Assembly (NCBI GenBank): GCA_028688995.1
Contig: JAQTXB010000010.1
Span: 29,948-93,947 of the forward strand
DNA: 64,000 nt
From: Aliarcobacter sp.
Lineage (GTDB): Bacteria > Campylobacterota > Campylobacteria > Campylobacterales > Arcobacteraceae
Reading direction: 5' to 3'
The notes beneath the pieces were generated by a model, which saw only the letters and a program-made list of their open reading frames with translations, was not told the origin of the DNA and searched no databases. This document shows, piece after piece, positions 31,219 through 40,054 of the stretch. Position numbers and translations under genes: made by a program. The first letter of the stretch is position 1, and every line of letters starts with the position of its first letter.

Positions 31219-32682
31219 TTAGAATTTATTAGCATTTAAAAATAACAATAATCCCAAAACAAACATAAAAATTGGTGAAGCTATTTCCAAAATATTTACC
31301 AATTTTGTTGATTTTTGTGAGGCTTTATTTAAAGAAACTCCTAAAAATGAAGAGATAAAAATCACCAATGCCATTCCAAAACTAATACTAATACTTGCAA
31401 GTATAACTGCAAAATATGTTTTTAATAAAAAGGCATAAACAAAAAGTAAAACTGTTCCAGGACAAGGAATTATTCCAGCAGTTAGAAGAAAAATCAAATC
31501 TTGTTTTTTACTTCTTAAAGGAGTAATTACAGGTTTATTTGAAGCTGCTTTTACAAAATTCATATTAGATGAAACTGCTGTGAAATTTGCAGTTTTTAAA
31601 TCCACACTACAACAAACACATGATTTTTTGCTCAACTTTCTATACAAAATATAAACTGCAAGTAACATAATAATCAAAGCTGAAAAACTTGTAATATAAG
31701 AAACCGAATCTTGCATAAATCTATTTAACACACTTTGTAAAACAAATACTGAAAATAAAACTATAGTTAAAGCTCCAAGAATATGGACTAATGCCGTAGC
31801 AAGAGAGATTATTAAAGCTTGAAAAACAGAACTTTTTTGAGAACTAAAATATGAAAAAGCTAAAGCTTTTCCATGACCAGGTCCAAAAGCATGAATAACT
31901 CCATATAAAAAAGAAGCCATTAATAAAAAGAATAAGGCAGATTTATCTTCACCTTTTTGAATTGCTATTAAATATTTTTTTATATTTTGTGTGAATTTTT
32001 CTAAAATATTTTGAGTTTGTGTTTGAGTATTTACAGAAGTTTGAACTTGTTTTGGTTCTATTTTTTCTTCAATTTTTTCTATCTTAGCAGGAACATCTTC
32101 TTTTACACTATCTTCTTGCACACCTAAAGTTGGTGCATCAATCTTAAAACTAACATCATTAATATTTATTTTTTGTTCAATTTTGTAAGGTATATACATT
32201 AACTGTTTTTGAGGATTAAATACTATATCAAAATAGTTTTCATCATCTATTATTTTAATATATAAAATATTTTTATCATAAATTTTATAGTTTAAATCAA
32301 TATTATATTCAAAACTCAAAGTTGAGTTTTTATAACTCATTTTGTAATCTTTTACTTTGTAATTATCTGATTTTTCATTAATTTGTTTATCATATGAGAT
32401 TGTAGTAATATAGTTTTTTCGCTCTAAATAATCAACCAAATATGATTGAATAACAGCTAACTCTTTTTCATTAAAAGTTCCATCTAAATTTGTGTCATAA
32501 ATTTGTAATAACTCTTTTGTAAATTCATTTGCAAAAGTCCAATTTATTCGGATAGTTTTTATATACTCTTTGTCTGCTTTTATTTGGGTATCAACATGGG
32601 TTCGGGGAGTGTAAATAGCACATAAAGAACATCCAAAAAGGATGTCCTTTAAAATAAAAAATATTAAAAAATATTTTATCAT
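31219..32682 (-). CDS. DUF1007-NicO fusion (ZevA-ZevB-like metal permease)
   Basis: N-terminal exported domain with EF-hand-like DTNLDGTFNEKE; C-terminal NicO-type permease with HAFGPGHGKALAFSYF. Confidence 0.78.
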   Translation of the reverse strand: MIKYFLIFFILKDILFGCSLCAIYTPRTHVDTQIKADKEYIKTIRINWTFANEFTKELLQIYDTNLDGTFNEKELAVIQSYLVDYLERKNYITTISYDKQINEKSDNYKVKDYKMSYKNSTLSFEYNIDLNYKIYDKNILYIKIIDDENYFDIVFNPQKQLMYIPYKIEQKININDVSFKIDAPTLGVQEDSVKEDVPAKIEKIEEKIEPKQVQTSVNTQTQTQNILEKFTQNIKKYLIAIQKGEDKSALFFLLMASFLYGVIHAFGPGHGKALAFSYFSSQKSSVFQALIISLATALVHILGALTIVLFSVFVLQSVLNRFMQDSVSYITSFSALIIMLLAVYILYRKLSKKSCVCCSVDLKTANFTAVSSNMNFVKAASNKPVITPLRSKKQDLIFLLTAGIIPCPGTVLLFVYAFLLKTYFAVILASISISFGMALVIFISSFLGVSLNKASQKSTKLVNILEIASPIFMFVLGLLLFLNANKF

Positions 32683-33578
32683 TTATAACTGTTTGCAATT
32701 TGTTTAGCACTATTAAGAAGATTTTCGCTCCAGTTTTGTGCTAATGGGTCAATAGAAATTACAGTAGCTTGAATATTTTTTGAAATTGCTAAGGCACTTT
32801 TTTGTGAAAATTGAGGAGAACTAAAAATTATTTTTATATTATGTTTTTTTGCTTCATCCATTAACTCAACTAATTCAGCAGGTTTTGGCTCTTTTCCTTC
32901 AATCTCAATTGAAATCTCTTCTAAATTATATCTTTTTGCAAAATATCCCCAAGATGGATGAAATACCATAAATGCTTTTTCTTTATATGGTTCTAAAATT
33001 GTTTTAATATTTTCATCTAAAGCATCTATCTCTTTTAAGAACTCTTCATAATTCGTTTTATAAAAATCAGCATTCACTGAATCAACTTTTACCATTGTTT
33101 CATAAATATTTTTTGCTTGAATTTTTACTAAATTTGGGTCTAACCAAACATGTGGGTCTAAACCAGAATGGTCATGTTCTTCATGCTCATTTTCATGGTC
33201 ATGATTTTTTGCATCGCTATTTTTTTCATTTTCATCATGATGTTCATGTTTGGCCATTTCCATTTTCTCTATTCCATCTGTTGAATCAACAAACACTGTA
33301 TCTTTTGCACTTTGTTTAAATTTATCCAACCAAACTTGCTCAAACGAAACTCCCGTATAAAAATAAACTTTTGATGCAACTAAAGATTTCATTTGAGATG
33401 ATTTTGGCTCATAAGTATGAGGTGAAGCACCTGGTTTTACCATAACATTTATTTCATATTTGTCTTTTACTATTTTTTCAAGAAAATATTTTTGAGGCAA
33501 AATACTTACTGACAATTCTGGTTTTGATGCGTGTAAAAATGACATTATTGTTAAAAAAATAAATACAATTTTTTTCAA
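32679..33578 (-). CDS. znuA: Zinc ABC-type substrate-binding protein, ZnuA family
   Basis: GASPHTYEPKSSQMK, His-rich loop MAKHEHHDENEKNSDAKNHDHENEHEEHDHS, DPHVWLDP, FMVFHPSWGYFAKRY. Confidence 0.9.
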   Translation of the reverse strand: MKKIVFIFLTIMSFLHASKPELSVSILPQKYFLEKIVKDKYEINVMVKPGASPHTYEPKSSQMKSLVASKVYFYTGVSFEQVWLDKFKQSAKDTVFVDSTDGIEKMEMAKHEHHDENEKNSDAKNHDHENEHEEHDHSGLDPHVWLDPNLVKIQAKNIYETMVKVDSVNADFYKTNYEEFLKEIDALDENIKTILEPYKEKAFMVFHPSWGYFAKRYNLEEISIEIEGKEPKPAELVELMDEAKKHNIKIIFSSPQFSQKSALAISKNIQATVISIDPLAQNWSENLLNSAKQIANSYK

Positions 33579-33602
33579 AATTAACTCCTATTTTTATTTC
33601 TC

Positions 33603-33619
33603 ATGCAACTTGGTTGCGT
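33603..33619. promoter_or_regulatory. Candidate Zur/Fur-family operator 1
   Basis: ATGCAACTTGGTTGCGT; GCAAC-TTG-GTTGC is a perfect inverted repeat between znuA and a Fur-family gene. Confidence 0.6.
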
Positions 33620-33648
33620 TTGTGGAATTCTAATTGATTTATACTTTA

Positions 33649-33665
33649 ATGCAACTTAGTCGTAA
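33649..33665. promoter_or_regulatory. Candidate Zur/Fur-family operator 2 (imperfect)
   Basis: ATGCAACTTAGTCGTAA shares ATGCAACTT with operator 1. Confidence 0.5.
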
Positions 33666-33708
33666 AAGTAAAAAGTAAGTTTAAAATTAAATTGCTATAA
33701 TAAATACT

Positions 33709-34089
33709 ATGGATAAAATCACAAATTTAACAAACATTACAAATATCAAACTAACAAGTGCCAGAAAATCAATTTTGGAATTGTTAATTAACTCTAATAA
33801 ACCACTATCTTATGAAGATATGAAAGATAATATTTCTATGGATAAAGCAACTTTTTATAGAAATATAACCATTTTTGAAGAAGAAAATCTTATTAGTTCT
33901 TTTGAGTCAAATGATAAAAAAAGATATTTTGAAATCAAAAAAAATCAACATTCTCACTTCATTTGTTCATCTTGCTCAAAGATAGAGTGTATTCATCAAA
34001 AATTAGAATTTAATTTACCCGATTACAAAATTGAAAATATTATTATAAAAGGTATTTGTAAAAATTGTTTAATTAAGGAAAATATATGA
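33709..34089 (+). CDS. Fur-family regulator, likely Zur-like
   Basis: SARKSILELLINSNKPLSYEDM; HSHFICSSCSKIECI and C-terminal CKNC zinc motifs; divergent from znuA. Confidence 0.82.
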   Translation: MDKITNLTNITNIKLTSARKSILELLINSNKPLSYEDMKDNISMDKATFYRNITIFEEENLISSFESNDKKRYFEIKKNQHSHFICSSCSKIECIHQKLEFNLPDYKIENIIIKGICKNCLIKENI

Positions 34090-35366
34090 TTAAAAAATTT
34101 TTAATAATTGAAGAGTTTATATCAAAAGAGGCGCTAAGTGGTGTTTTACTATTTTTAGCAACAATTGCTGCTGTAATTTGCGCAAACTCTAGTTTTGGAC
34201 AAGAGTATTATAATTTATGGCATATGCCTTTAGGTGTTACTCTTGGAGATAGAACTATTTCTATGTCTTTGACTTATTGGATTAACGATGGTCTTATGGC
34301 TCTGTTTTTCCTAATGGTAGGACTTGAAATAAAAAGAGAGATGGTAATTGGTGAATTATCATCTGTTGCAAAAGCCTCTTTCCCAATTGTTGCAGCCCTT
34401 GGAGGAATGTTAATTCCTGCCTTAATTTATGTAGCATTAAATCCAAATAATTTTATTGGTTTTGGTATTCCAATGGCTACAGATATTGCTTTTGCTTTGG
34501 GAATTTTAATGCTTTTAGGTTCAAGGGTAAATCCTGCATTAAAACTATTTTTAATGGCTTTAGCAGTTGTTGATGACTTGGGTGCTGTTTTAGTTGTTGC
34601 TACTGTTTATACAAGTGAAATAAAAGCTGAGTATTTTTTACATGCTGGAATCGCTTATGGTTTGATTTGGTTTTTAAACTATATTGGTGTTAAAAAAATA
34701 TTACCTTATTTAATTTTAGGTATTTTTTTATGGATTTTTATCCATGAAATTGGAATTCATGCAACAATTGCTGGAGTTTTATTAGCTTTTGCAATTCCAA
34801 TTAGTTCTAAAATTGATGAAAAACAGTTCATAAAAGAAACAAGAGAATCTGTGGATGATTTTGAAAAAAATATAGATGATATTCCTATTTTAAATCATCA
34901 TCAAATTAATGCCCTAGAAAGTATTGCCCATGGATATGACAAAGTTCAAAATCCACTTGTAAAACTAGAACATAATCTTCATGGTTTATCAGCATTTTTT
35001 ATTATGCCTTTATTTGCATTTTCAAATGCGGGAGTTTTTATAGATTTTTCAACAGTATCAGCAAATCTAATGATAGTTTTAGGGGTTGTGTTTGGATTAA
35101 TTTTAGGAAAACCAATTGGTATTTTCGGATTTACATTCCTTGCTACAAAACTAGGAATCATTAAAAAACCAAATGATATTTCTTGGTATGATGTACTTGC
35201 AGTTGGATTCTTAGGTGGTATTGGATTTACTATGTCAATTTTTATTACTCACCTTGCCTTTGCAGATGAAACAATAATTGCAGCAGTTAAACTAGGAGTT
35301 TTTGGAGCTTCATTTACAGCAGCTATTATTGGAGTAATACTTATTTTATTAAAGAAAAAAGCATAA
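34086..35366 (+). CDS. nhaA: Na+/H+ antiporter NhaA
   Basis: GLMALFFLMVGLEIKREMVIGEL, MATDIAFALGIL, ALAVVDDLGAV, GFLGGIGFTMSIFI. Confidence 0.96.
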   Translation: MIKKFLIIEEFISKEALSGVLLFLATIAAVICANSSFGQEYYNLWHMPLGVTLGDRTISMSLTYWINDGLMALFFLMVGLEIKREMVIGELSSVAKASFPIVAALGGMLIPALIYVALNPNNFIGFGIPMATDIAFALGILMLLGSRVNPALKLFLMALAVVDDLGAVLVVATVYTSEIKAEYFLHAGIAYGLIWFLNYIGVKKILPYLILGIFLWIFIHEIGIHATIAGVLLAFAIPISSKIDEKQFIKETRESVDDFEKNIDDIPILNHHQINALESIAHGYDKVQNPLVKLEHNLHGLSAFFIMPLFAFSNAGVFIDFSTVSANLMIVLGVVFGLILGKPIGIFGFTFLATKLGIIKKPNDISWYDVLAVGFLGGIGFTMSIFITHLAFADETIIAAVKLGVFGASFTAAIIGVILILLKKKA

Positions 35367-35378
35367 AAACGCTTTTTT
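35355..35378 (+). terminator. Stem-loop at the 3' end of nhaA
   Basis: AAAAAAGC-ATAAAAAC-GCTTTTTT with T-rich tail. Confidence 0.65.
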
Positions 35379-35440
35379 CTTTTTTCTAAAATAGCAATTT
35401 TATTCTATTTATTCAAATATTAAATTTGATATAATTTCCC

Positions 35441-36232
35441 ATGACAAAACTACTAAAAAATACTCTTTTTGAAAATGTACACAATCTAAATGAACACTTT
35501 TCAAAACATTACCATGATACCTATACAATAGGAATTACATACAATGGAGTAATAAAAACATACAATTCAAATAGAAGTTTTGATTTTTATAAATATTCAA
35601 TTCGTGTAAATAATCCAAATGAAGTTCATAGTGGAGTTTCACAAGATTGGTCTCACTCAAATTTCTATCCAACTATTGAGCTTTTATGCGATTTATATGA
35701 ACAAATATTTTTTGAAAAAAAAGTTCCATATTTTGAAAACTATATTATAAATGATAAATTTCTATTTTTAAAATTTCACAACTTTTTTGAATCTTTTTTC
35801 AGAAAAGATGAAGATATTATTATTGAATCAAACCTAATTGATGCGTTATCATATTTAATCATAAATTTCACTTCCCACACAAAAATTTATGACAAAATGT
35901 TTGATAATAAAATTGTTTTAAAAAAATCCTTAGAACTTATAAATGATTGTATCGATGAAAATATCAGTCTTGATAAATTAGCAGATAATTGTAATCTAAG
36001 TAAATACCATTTTTTGAGAGTTTTTAAAAAAGAGATGGGCCTAACTCCACACTCGTTTATAATAAATGAGCGATTAAATCGTGCAAATAATCTAATAAAA
36101 AATGGTAGAACAATTAGTGAAGCGAGTTTATTAGTTGGATTTAATGATCAATCTCACTTCACGCGAAATTTTAAGAAATATTTTGGATACACACCTACTC
36201 TACTTCAAAAAAATAGCAATATTATTCTATAA
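35441..36232 (+). CDS. AraC-family transcriptional regulator
   Basis: LDKLADNCNLSKYHFLRVFKKEMGLTPHSFI...ISEASLLVGFNDQSHFTRNFKKYFGYTP. Confidence 0.92.
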   Translation: MTKLLKNTLFENVHNLNEHFSKHYHDTYTIGITYNGVIKTYNSNRSFDFYKYSIRVNNPNEVHSGVSQDWSHSNFYPTIELLCDLYEQIFFEKKVPYFENYIINDKFLFLKFHNFFESFFRKDEDIIIESNLIDALSYLIINFTSHTKIYDKMFDNKIVLKKSLELINDCIDENISLDKLADNCNLSKYHFLRVFKKEMGLTPHSFIINERLNRANNLIKNGRTISEASLLVGFNDQSHFTRNFKKYFGYTPTLLQKNSNIIL

Positions 36233-36286
36233 ATAATTACACATTTATTATAGAATTCCATCTCAAAAATTACAAAAAGATTTTAA

Positions 36287-37183
36287 ATGACACAAACAAA
36301 TAGAAATATATTTTATTTTATGATGGTTTTAGCAATGGCAGGTTGGGGAGCATCTTGGGTAAATGCTAAAGTATTAAGTGCTTACATAGATGAATATCAA
36401 ATGATGTTTTTACGAAACTTCTTTACTATTATCACTTTAGCCCCTATTTTAGTAATAACTAGAAAATTCTTTTATACAAATATCAAAAGTCTAATTTTGG
36501 CTTTTTTTGCAGCTGTTGTAATGATCGTTTATTTAAAGTTCTATTTTTTGGGTGTTAAATTTGGAACAGCAAGTCTTGGAGGAGCATTAGTTACAACACT
36601 AATTCCCATAAATACTTTTATATTTATGGCTTTGCTTTTTGGTAAAAAAATCCTAAAAAAAGATATTTTTGCACTAATACTTGGAGTAATTGGAGTTTTA
36701 ACTATTTTAAATATCTGGTCTTTTTCACCTGAGCAAATATTTACAAAACACAACTCATATTTTTTGATAGCCTCTGTTTTATGGCCAATATTTACAATCA
36801 TTAGTTCAAAATCAACAAAAACTTCACCTTTAGTTTTTTCATTTTACATGTATGTTTTTATGACTATTTTACTTTTGATTTTTTTTGTTGAACCTACAAA
36901 AATGCCTTATGCAAGTTTTGATTGGATTTTTTGGGCAAATATTTTATGTGTGGCAGTTGTTTCAACAACTTTTTCAACTTCAATTTATTTTATTGGAATT
37001 GAAAAATTAGGAACAAATGAAGTTAGTTCTTTTATTTTTTTAGTACCATTTTTTGCAATAAGCTTGAGTATAATTTTTCTAAAAGAAGAGGTAAATATTT
37101 CAATAATTTTAGGAACAATTTTGACTTTAATTGCTGTGAAAATATTAAACAATATTAAGATATTTAGAACTTTAAAAAAGTAG
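36287..37183 (+). CDS. EamA/DMT-family transporter
   Basis: About 10 TM segments; terminal SSFIFLVPFFAISLSIIFLKEEV typical of EamA. Confidence 0.88.
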   Translation: MTQTNRNIFYFMMVLAMAGWGASWVNAKVLSAYIDEYQMMFLRNFFTIITLAPILVITRKFFYTNIKSLILAFFAAVVMIVYLKFYFLGVKFGTASLGGALVTTLIPINTFIFMALLFGKKILKKDIFALILGVIGVLTILNIWSFSPEQIFTKHNSYFLIASVLWPIFTIISSKSTKTSPLVFSFYMYVFMTILLLIFFVEPTKMPYASFDWIFWANILCVAVVSTTFSTSIYFIGIEKLGTNEVSSFIFLVPFFAISLSIIFLKEEVNISIILGTILTLIAVKILNNIKIFRTLKK

Positions 37184-37202
37184 TTTTTTAGACTACTTTT
37201 TT
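37174..37202. terminator. Bidirectional terminator between converging genes
   Basis: AAAAAAGTAG ... CTACTTTTTT stem. Confidence 0.7.
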
Positions 37203-37218
37203 AAATATAAAGATAAAT

Positions 37219-37923
37219 TTATCTAGGATATGAACAATTATTAATATCTAAACAAATTCCATTTATATACTCTGGACAATCTGTTGCTAGCCAAACGATT
37301 GCTTTTGCAACTTCTTCAGCAGTTGCAAATCTTCCAGTTGCTACTGTTTTTTTGAATTCTGCTTTTCTCTCTTCAGAATTATCTTTTTGCATATCAGTTT
37401 CAGTTGGACTTGGAGCAACACAATTTACTGTAATTCCATAAGCTCCTAACATTTTTCCATAGATTTTTGTAGCATTAATTAGCCCAGCTTTTGCAATTCC
37501 ATACCAAACATCAGGATGTCCAATTTGTCCAGCAATTGAGGCTGTATTTACAATTCTGCCATATTTTTGTTTTTTCATATGCTCAGAAAAAATATTCATT
37601 AATTCAACTGGTGTATATAAATCCACATTCATAATATGATCACGTGCTTCTTTTGGGTAATTATTATAGGTATATTTTGGTTGCATATATCCAGCATTGT
37701 TTATTAAAATATCTATATTTCCCACTTCTTTTGCAAGTGCCGGTAAACCATCTACATCTGATAAATCATATTCAATGGCTGTTACATTTTTTACTCCTAC
37801 TATTGGACAAGTATCAAAATCACGAGCCACAATAATAACTTCATATCCAAACTCTAACATAGCTCTTGAAACTGCTAATCCAATTCCTTTATTTCCACCT
37901 GTTATTAATACTCTTTTTGACAT
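37219..37923 (-). CDS. Short-chain dehydrogenase/reductase
   Basis: ITGGNKGIGLAVSRAM, INNAGYMQP, YGIAKAGLINATKIYG. Confidence 0.9.
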   Translation of the reverse strand: MSKRVLITGGNKGIGLAVSRAMLEFGYEVIIVARDFDTCPIVGVKNVTAIEYDLSDVDGLPALAKEVGNIDILINNAGYMQPKYTYNNYPKEARDHIMNVDLYTPVELMNIFSEHMKKQKYGRIVNTASIAGQIGHPDVWYGIAKAGLINATKIYGKMLGAYGITVNCVAPSPTETDMQKDNSEERKAEFKKTVATGRFATAEEVAKAIVWLATDCPEYINGICLDINNCSYPR

Positions 37924-38030
37924 TATTTTTCTCCATCTTTTAATGCTTAATTATATATGTTCATTGATTTTAATCATCTTAATATTATATATTTATGCTA
38001 GAATTGGCCACATAAAAGAATAGAGGGTAT

Positions 38031-39953
38031 ATGATTTACAAAAATGAAAAACAATTATTAAATATTATTAAATTTACTCCACCTATATTTATCATAACAA
38101 TTTCTATCATTATTACTTTTTTATTATCATTAGATAAACAAAATGAACTTGAAAAAGAGAAAATTTCTATTAAAAATAAATATATAAAAGAAAATAAAGA
38201 ATTAATTATGAATGATGTAGAAAATTTATATGATTTTATTCTTAAAACACAAGCAAAAACTGAAGAAAGACTCAAAGAAAATATCAAAAATAGAGTTTAT
38301 GAAGCTCAAACAATTGTAATGACCATCTATAATGAAAATAAAGATAAAAAAAGCAAAGATGAAATAAAAACTATGATAAAAGATGCTTTAGTTAATATTC
38401 GATTTAATGAAGGAAGAGGATATTTCTTTATCTACTCATTTGATTATGAATGTATTTTATTACCAATTAATAGAAAATTAGAAGGAAGTAGTTTTTACAA
38501 TTTTCAAGATTATAAAGGAAAATATTTAACAAGAGATATTATTACCCAACTAAAAAAAGAGAAAGAAGGATTTCAGAATTGGTATTATGCAAAGCCCAAT
38601 GATTTAACAACTGATTATAAAAAAATTGGATTTAATATCTATTTTGAACCTTATGATTGGTTTATAGGAACTGGTGAATATGTTATTGATTATGAAAATA
38701 CCGTAAAAGCAGAAGTATTAGAATATATTTCAAGACTTGTACCAAATAAAGAAAACTATTTTTTTGTTCTTGATTATAATAAAAAGACACTATTTCATGT
38801 AATAGATGATTTAATTAATAAACCTGCACATAATGTGCCAAATGTAGAAAACAATCATGTTTTTGATGAAATGCTTTCAATTGCAAAAGAGGGATCTAGT
38901 TTTTTAACATATAATTATAAACCAAATGACAAACTTTTAACAAAAACGAGTTATATAAAAGGTTTACAAAATTGGGGTTGGATTATAGGAAAGGGTTTTT
39001 ATCATGATAATATAAACGTAATTATTAAAAATAATACTAATGAACTAAATAAAAAATTCCATACAAAAGTTTTAAATATAATATCAATTGCAATAATTCT
39101 TACTATCATATTATTGATAATTTCAATTTACATTTCAAAACTACTAGAGAAAAAATTCACAAACTACAAAAAAGAAATTGATAACTATATTGATAAAAAT
39201 ACCGAACAACAACATATTTTATCTCAACAATCAAAAATGGCAGCTATGGGAGAAATGTTAGGAAATATTGCTCACCAATGGAGACAACCTCTTTCTGTTA
39301 TAACTACAGTTGCTACTGGAATGAAATTACAAAAAGAATTTGATTCCCTTGATGATGTAACCTTTGAAAAATCTATTGACAACATTACTAATTCCGCTTT
39401 ATATTTATCTGATACTATTGAAGATTTTAGAAACTTCTTTAGAACTGACAAAGAGGAAACTGTTTTTTATATAGAAAATGTTTTTGAAAAAGTTTTTAAA
39501 TTAACTAATGCTCAATTTAAAAACCACGAAATTATTTTTATAAAAAATATAAATGATTTTAAACTATTTGGTTTTGAAAATGAGTTTATTCAAGCTTTAA
39601 TTAATATTTTAAATAATGCAAAAGATGCTTTAGAAACTATTGATAATCCAAGATTAATTTTTATTTCAACTTACGAAGAAAATAATAAAGCCATCATCAA
39701 AATAACAGACAATGCAGGTGGAATTGACGAAGAGATTATAGACAAAATTTGTGAGCCTTATTTTACAACAAAACATCAAGCAAAAGGAACGGGAATTGGT
39801 CTTTATATGACCGAAGAAATTATTGTAAAACACATGAATGGAACTTTAGTATTTAAAAATGTTGATATTATTTATGAAAACCAAAGTTACAAAGGTGCGG
39901 AAATTACTATAAAATTAGCTTTTAAACAACAGGAGGAAGCTACTAAACTGTAA
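38031..39953 (+). CDS. Cache-domain sensor histidine kinase (copy 1)
   Basis: Cache-like periplasmic domain (GRGYFFIYSFDYECILLP...; WFIGTGEYVIDYE), H-box HQWRQPLS, GTGIGLYMTEEII. Confidence 0.9.
   Translation: MIYKNEKQLLNIIKFTPPIFIITISIIITFLLSLDKQNELEKEKISIKNKYIKENKELIMNDVENLYDFILKTQAKTEERLKENIKNRVYEAQTIVMTIYNENKDKKSKDEIKTMIKDALVNIRFNEGRGYFFIYSFDYECILLPINRKLEGSSFYNFQDYKGKYLTRDIITQLKKEKEGFQNWYYAKPNDLTTDYKKIGFNIYFEPYDWFIGTGEYVIDYENTVKAEVLEYISRLVPNKENYFFVLDYNKKTLFHVIDDLINKPAHNVPNVENNHVFDEMLSIAKEGSSFLTYNYKPNDKLLTKTSYIKGLQNWGWIIGKGFYHDNINVIIKNNTNELNKKFHTKVLNIISIAIILTIILLIISIYISKLLEKKFTNYKKEIDNYIDKNTEQQHILSQQSKMAAMGEMLGNIAHQWRQPLSVITTVATGMKLQKEFDSLDDVTFEKSIDNITNSALYLSDTIEDFRNFFRTDKEETVFYIENVFEKVFKLTNAQFKNHEIIFIKNINDFKLFGFENEFIQALINILNNAKDALETIDNPRLIFISTYEENNKAIIKITDNAGGIDEEIIDKICEPYFTTKHQAKGTGIGLYMTEEIIVKHMNGTLVFKNVDIIYENQSYKGAEITIKLAFKQQEEATKL
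39181..39910 (+). repeat. Long direct repeat, unit 1 (kinase domain)
   Basis: Aligns without gaps to 41214-41943 (offset 2033); only two mismatches found by eye (39231/41264 and 39867/41900). Confidence 0.93.
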
Positions 39954-40054
39954 ATAACAATTTAAATAATCCAAAATATTTATATTAATTTTTCATCATC
40001 TTAATAGAATTTATTTTATGATAAAATCAATTATTACAAAAGAATTGAGACTAA

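Noticed and set aside
33095-33319. 74-aa His-rich plus-strand ORF
   Set aside because: Its His-rich look comes from the antisense of the ZnuA His-rich loop; no independent support.
37697-38023. 108-aa plus-strand ORF overlapping the SDR start and promoter
   Set aside because: Mostly antisense to the SDR gene; the non-overlapping part is short and shows no domain.
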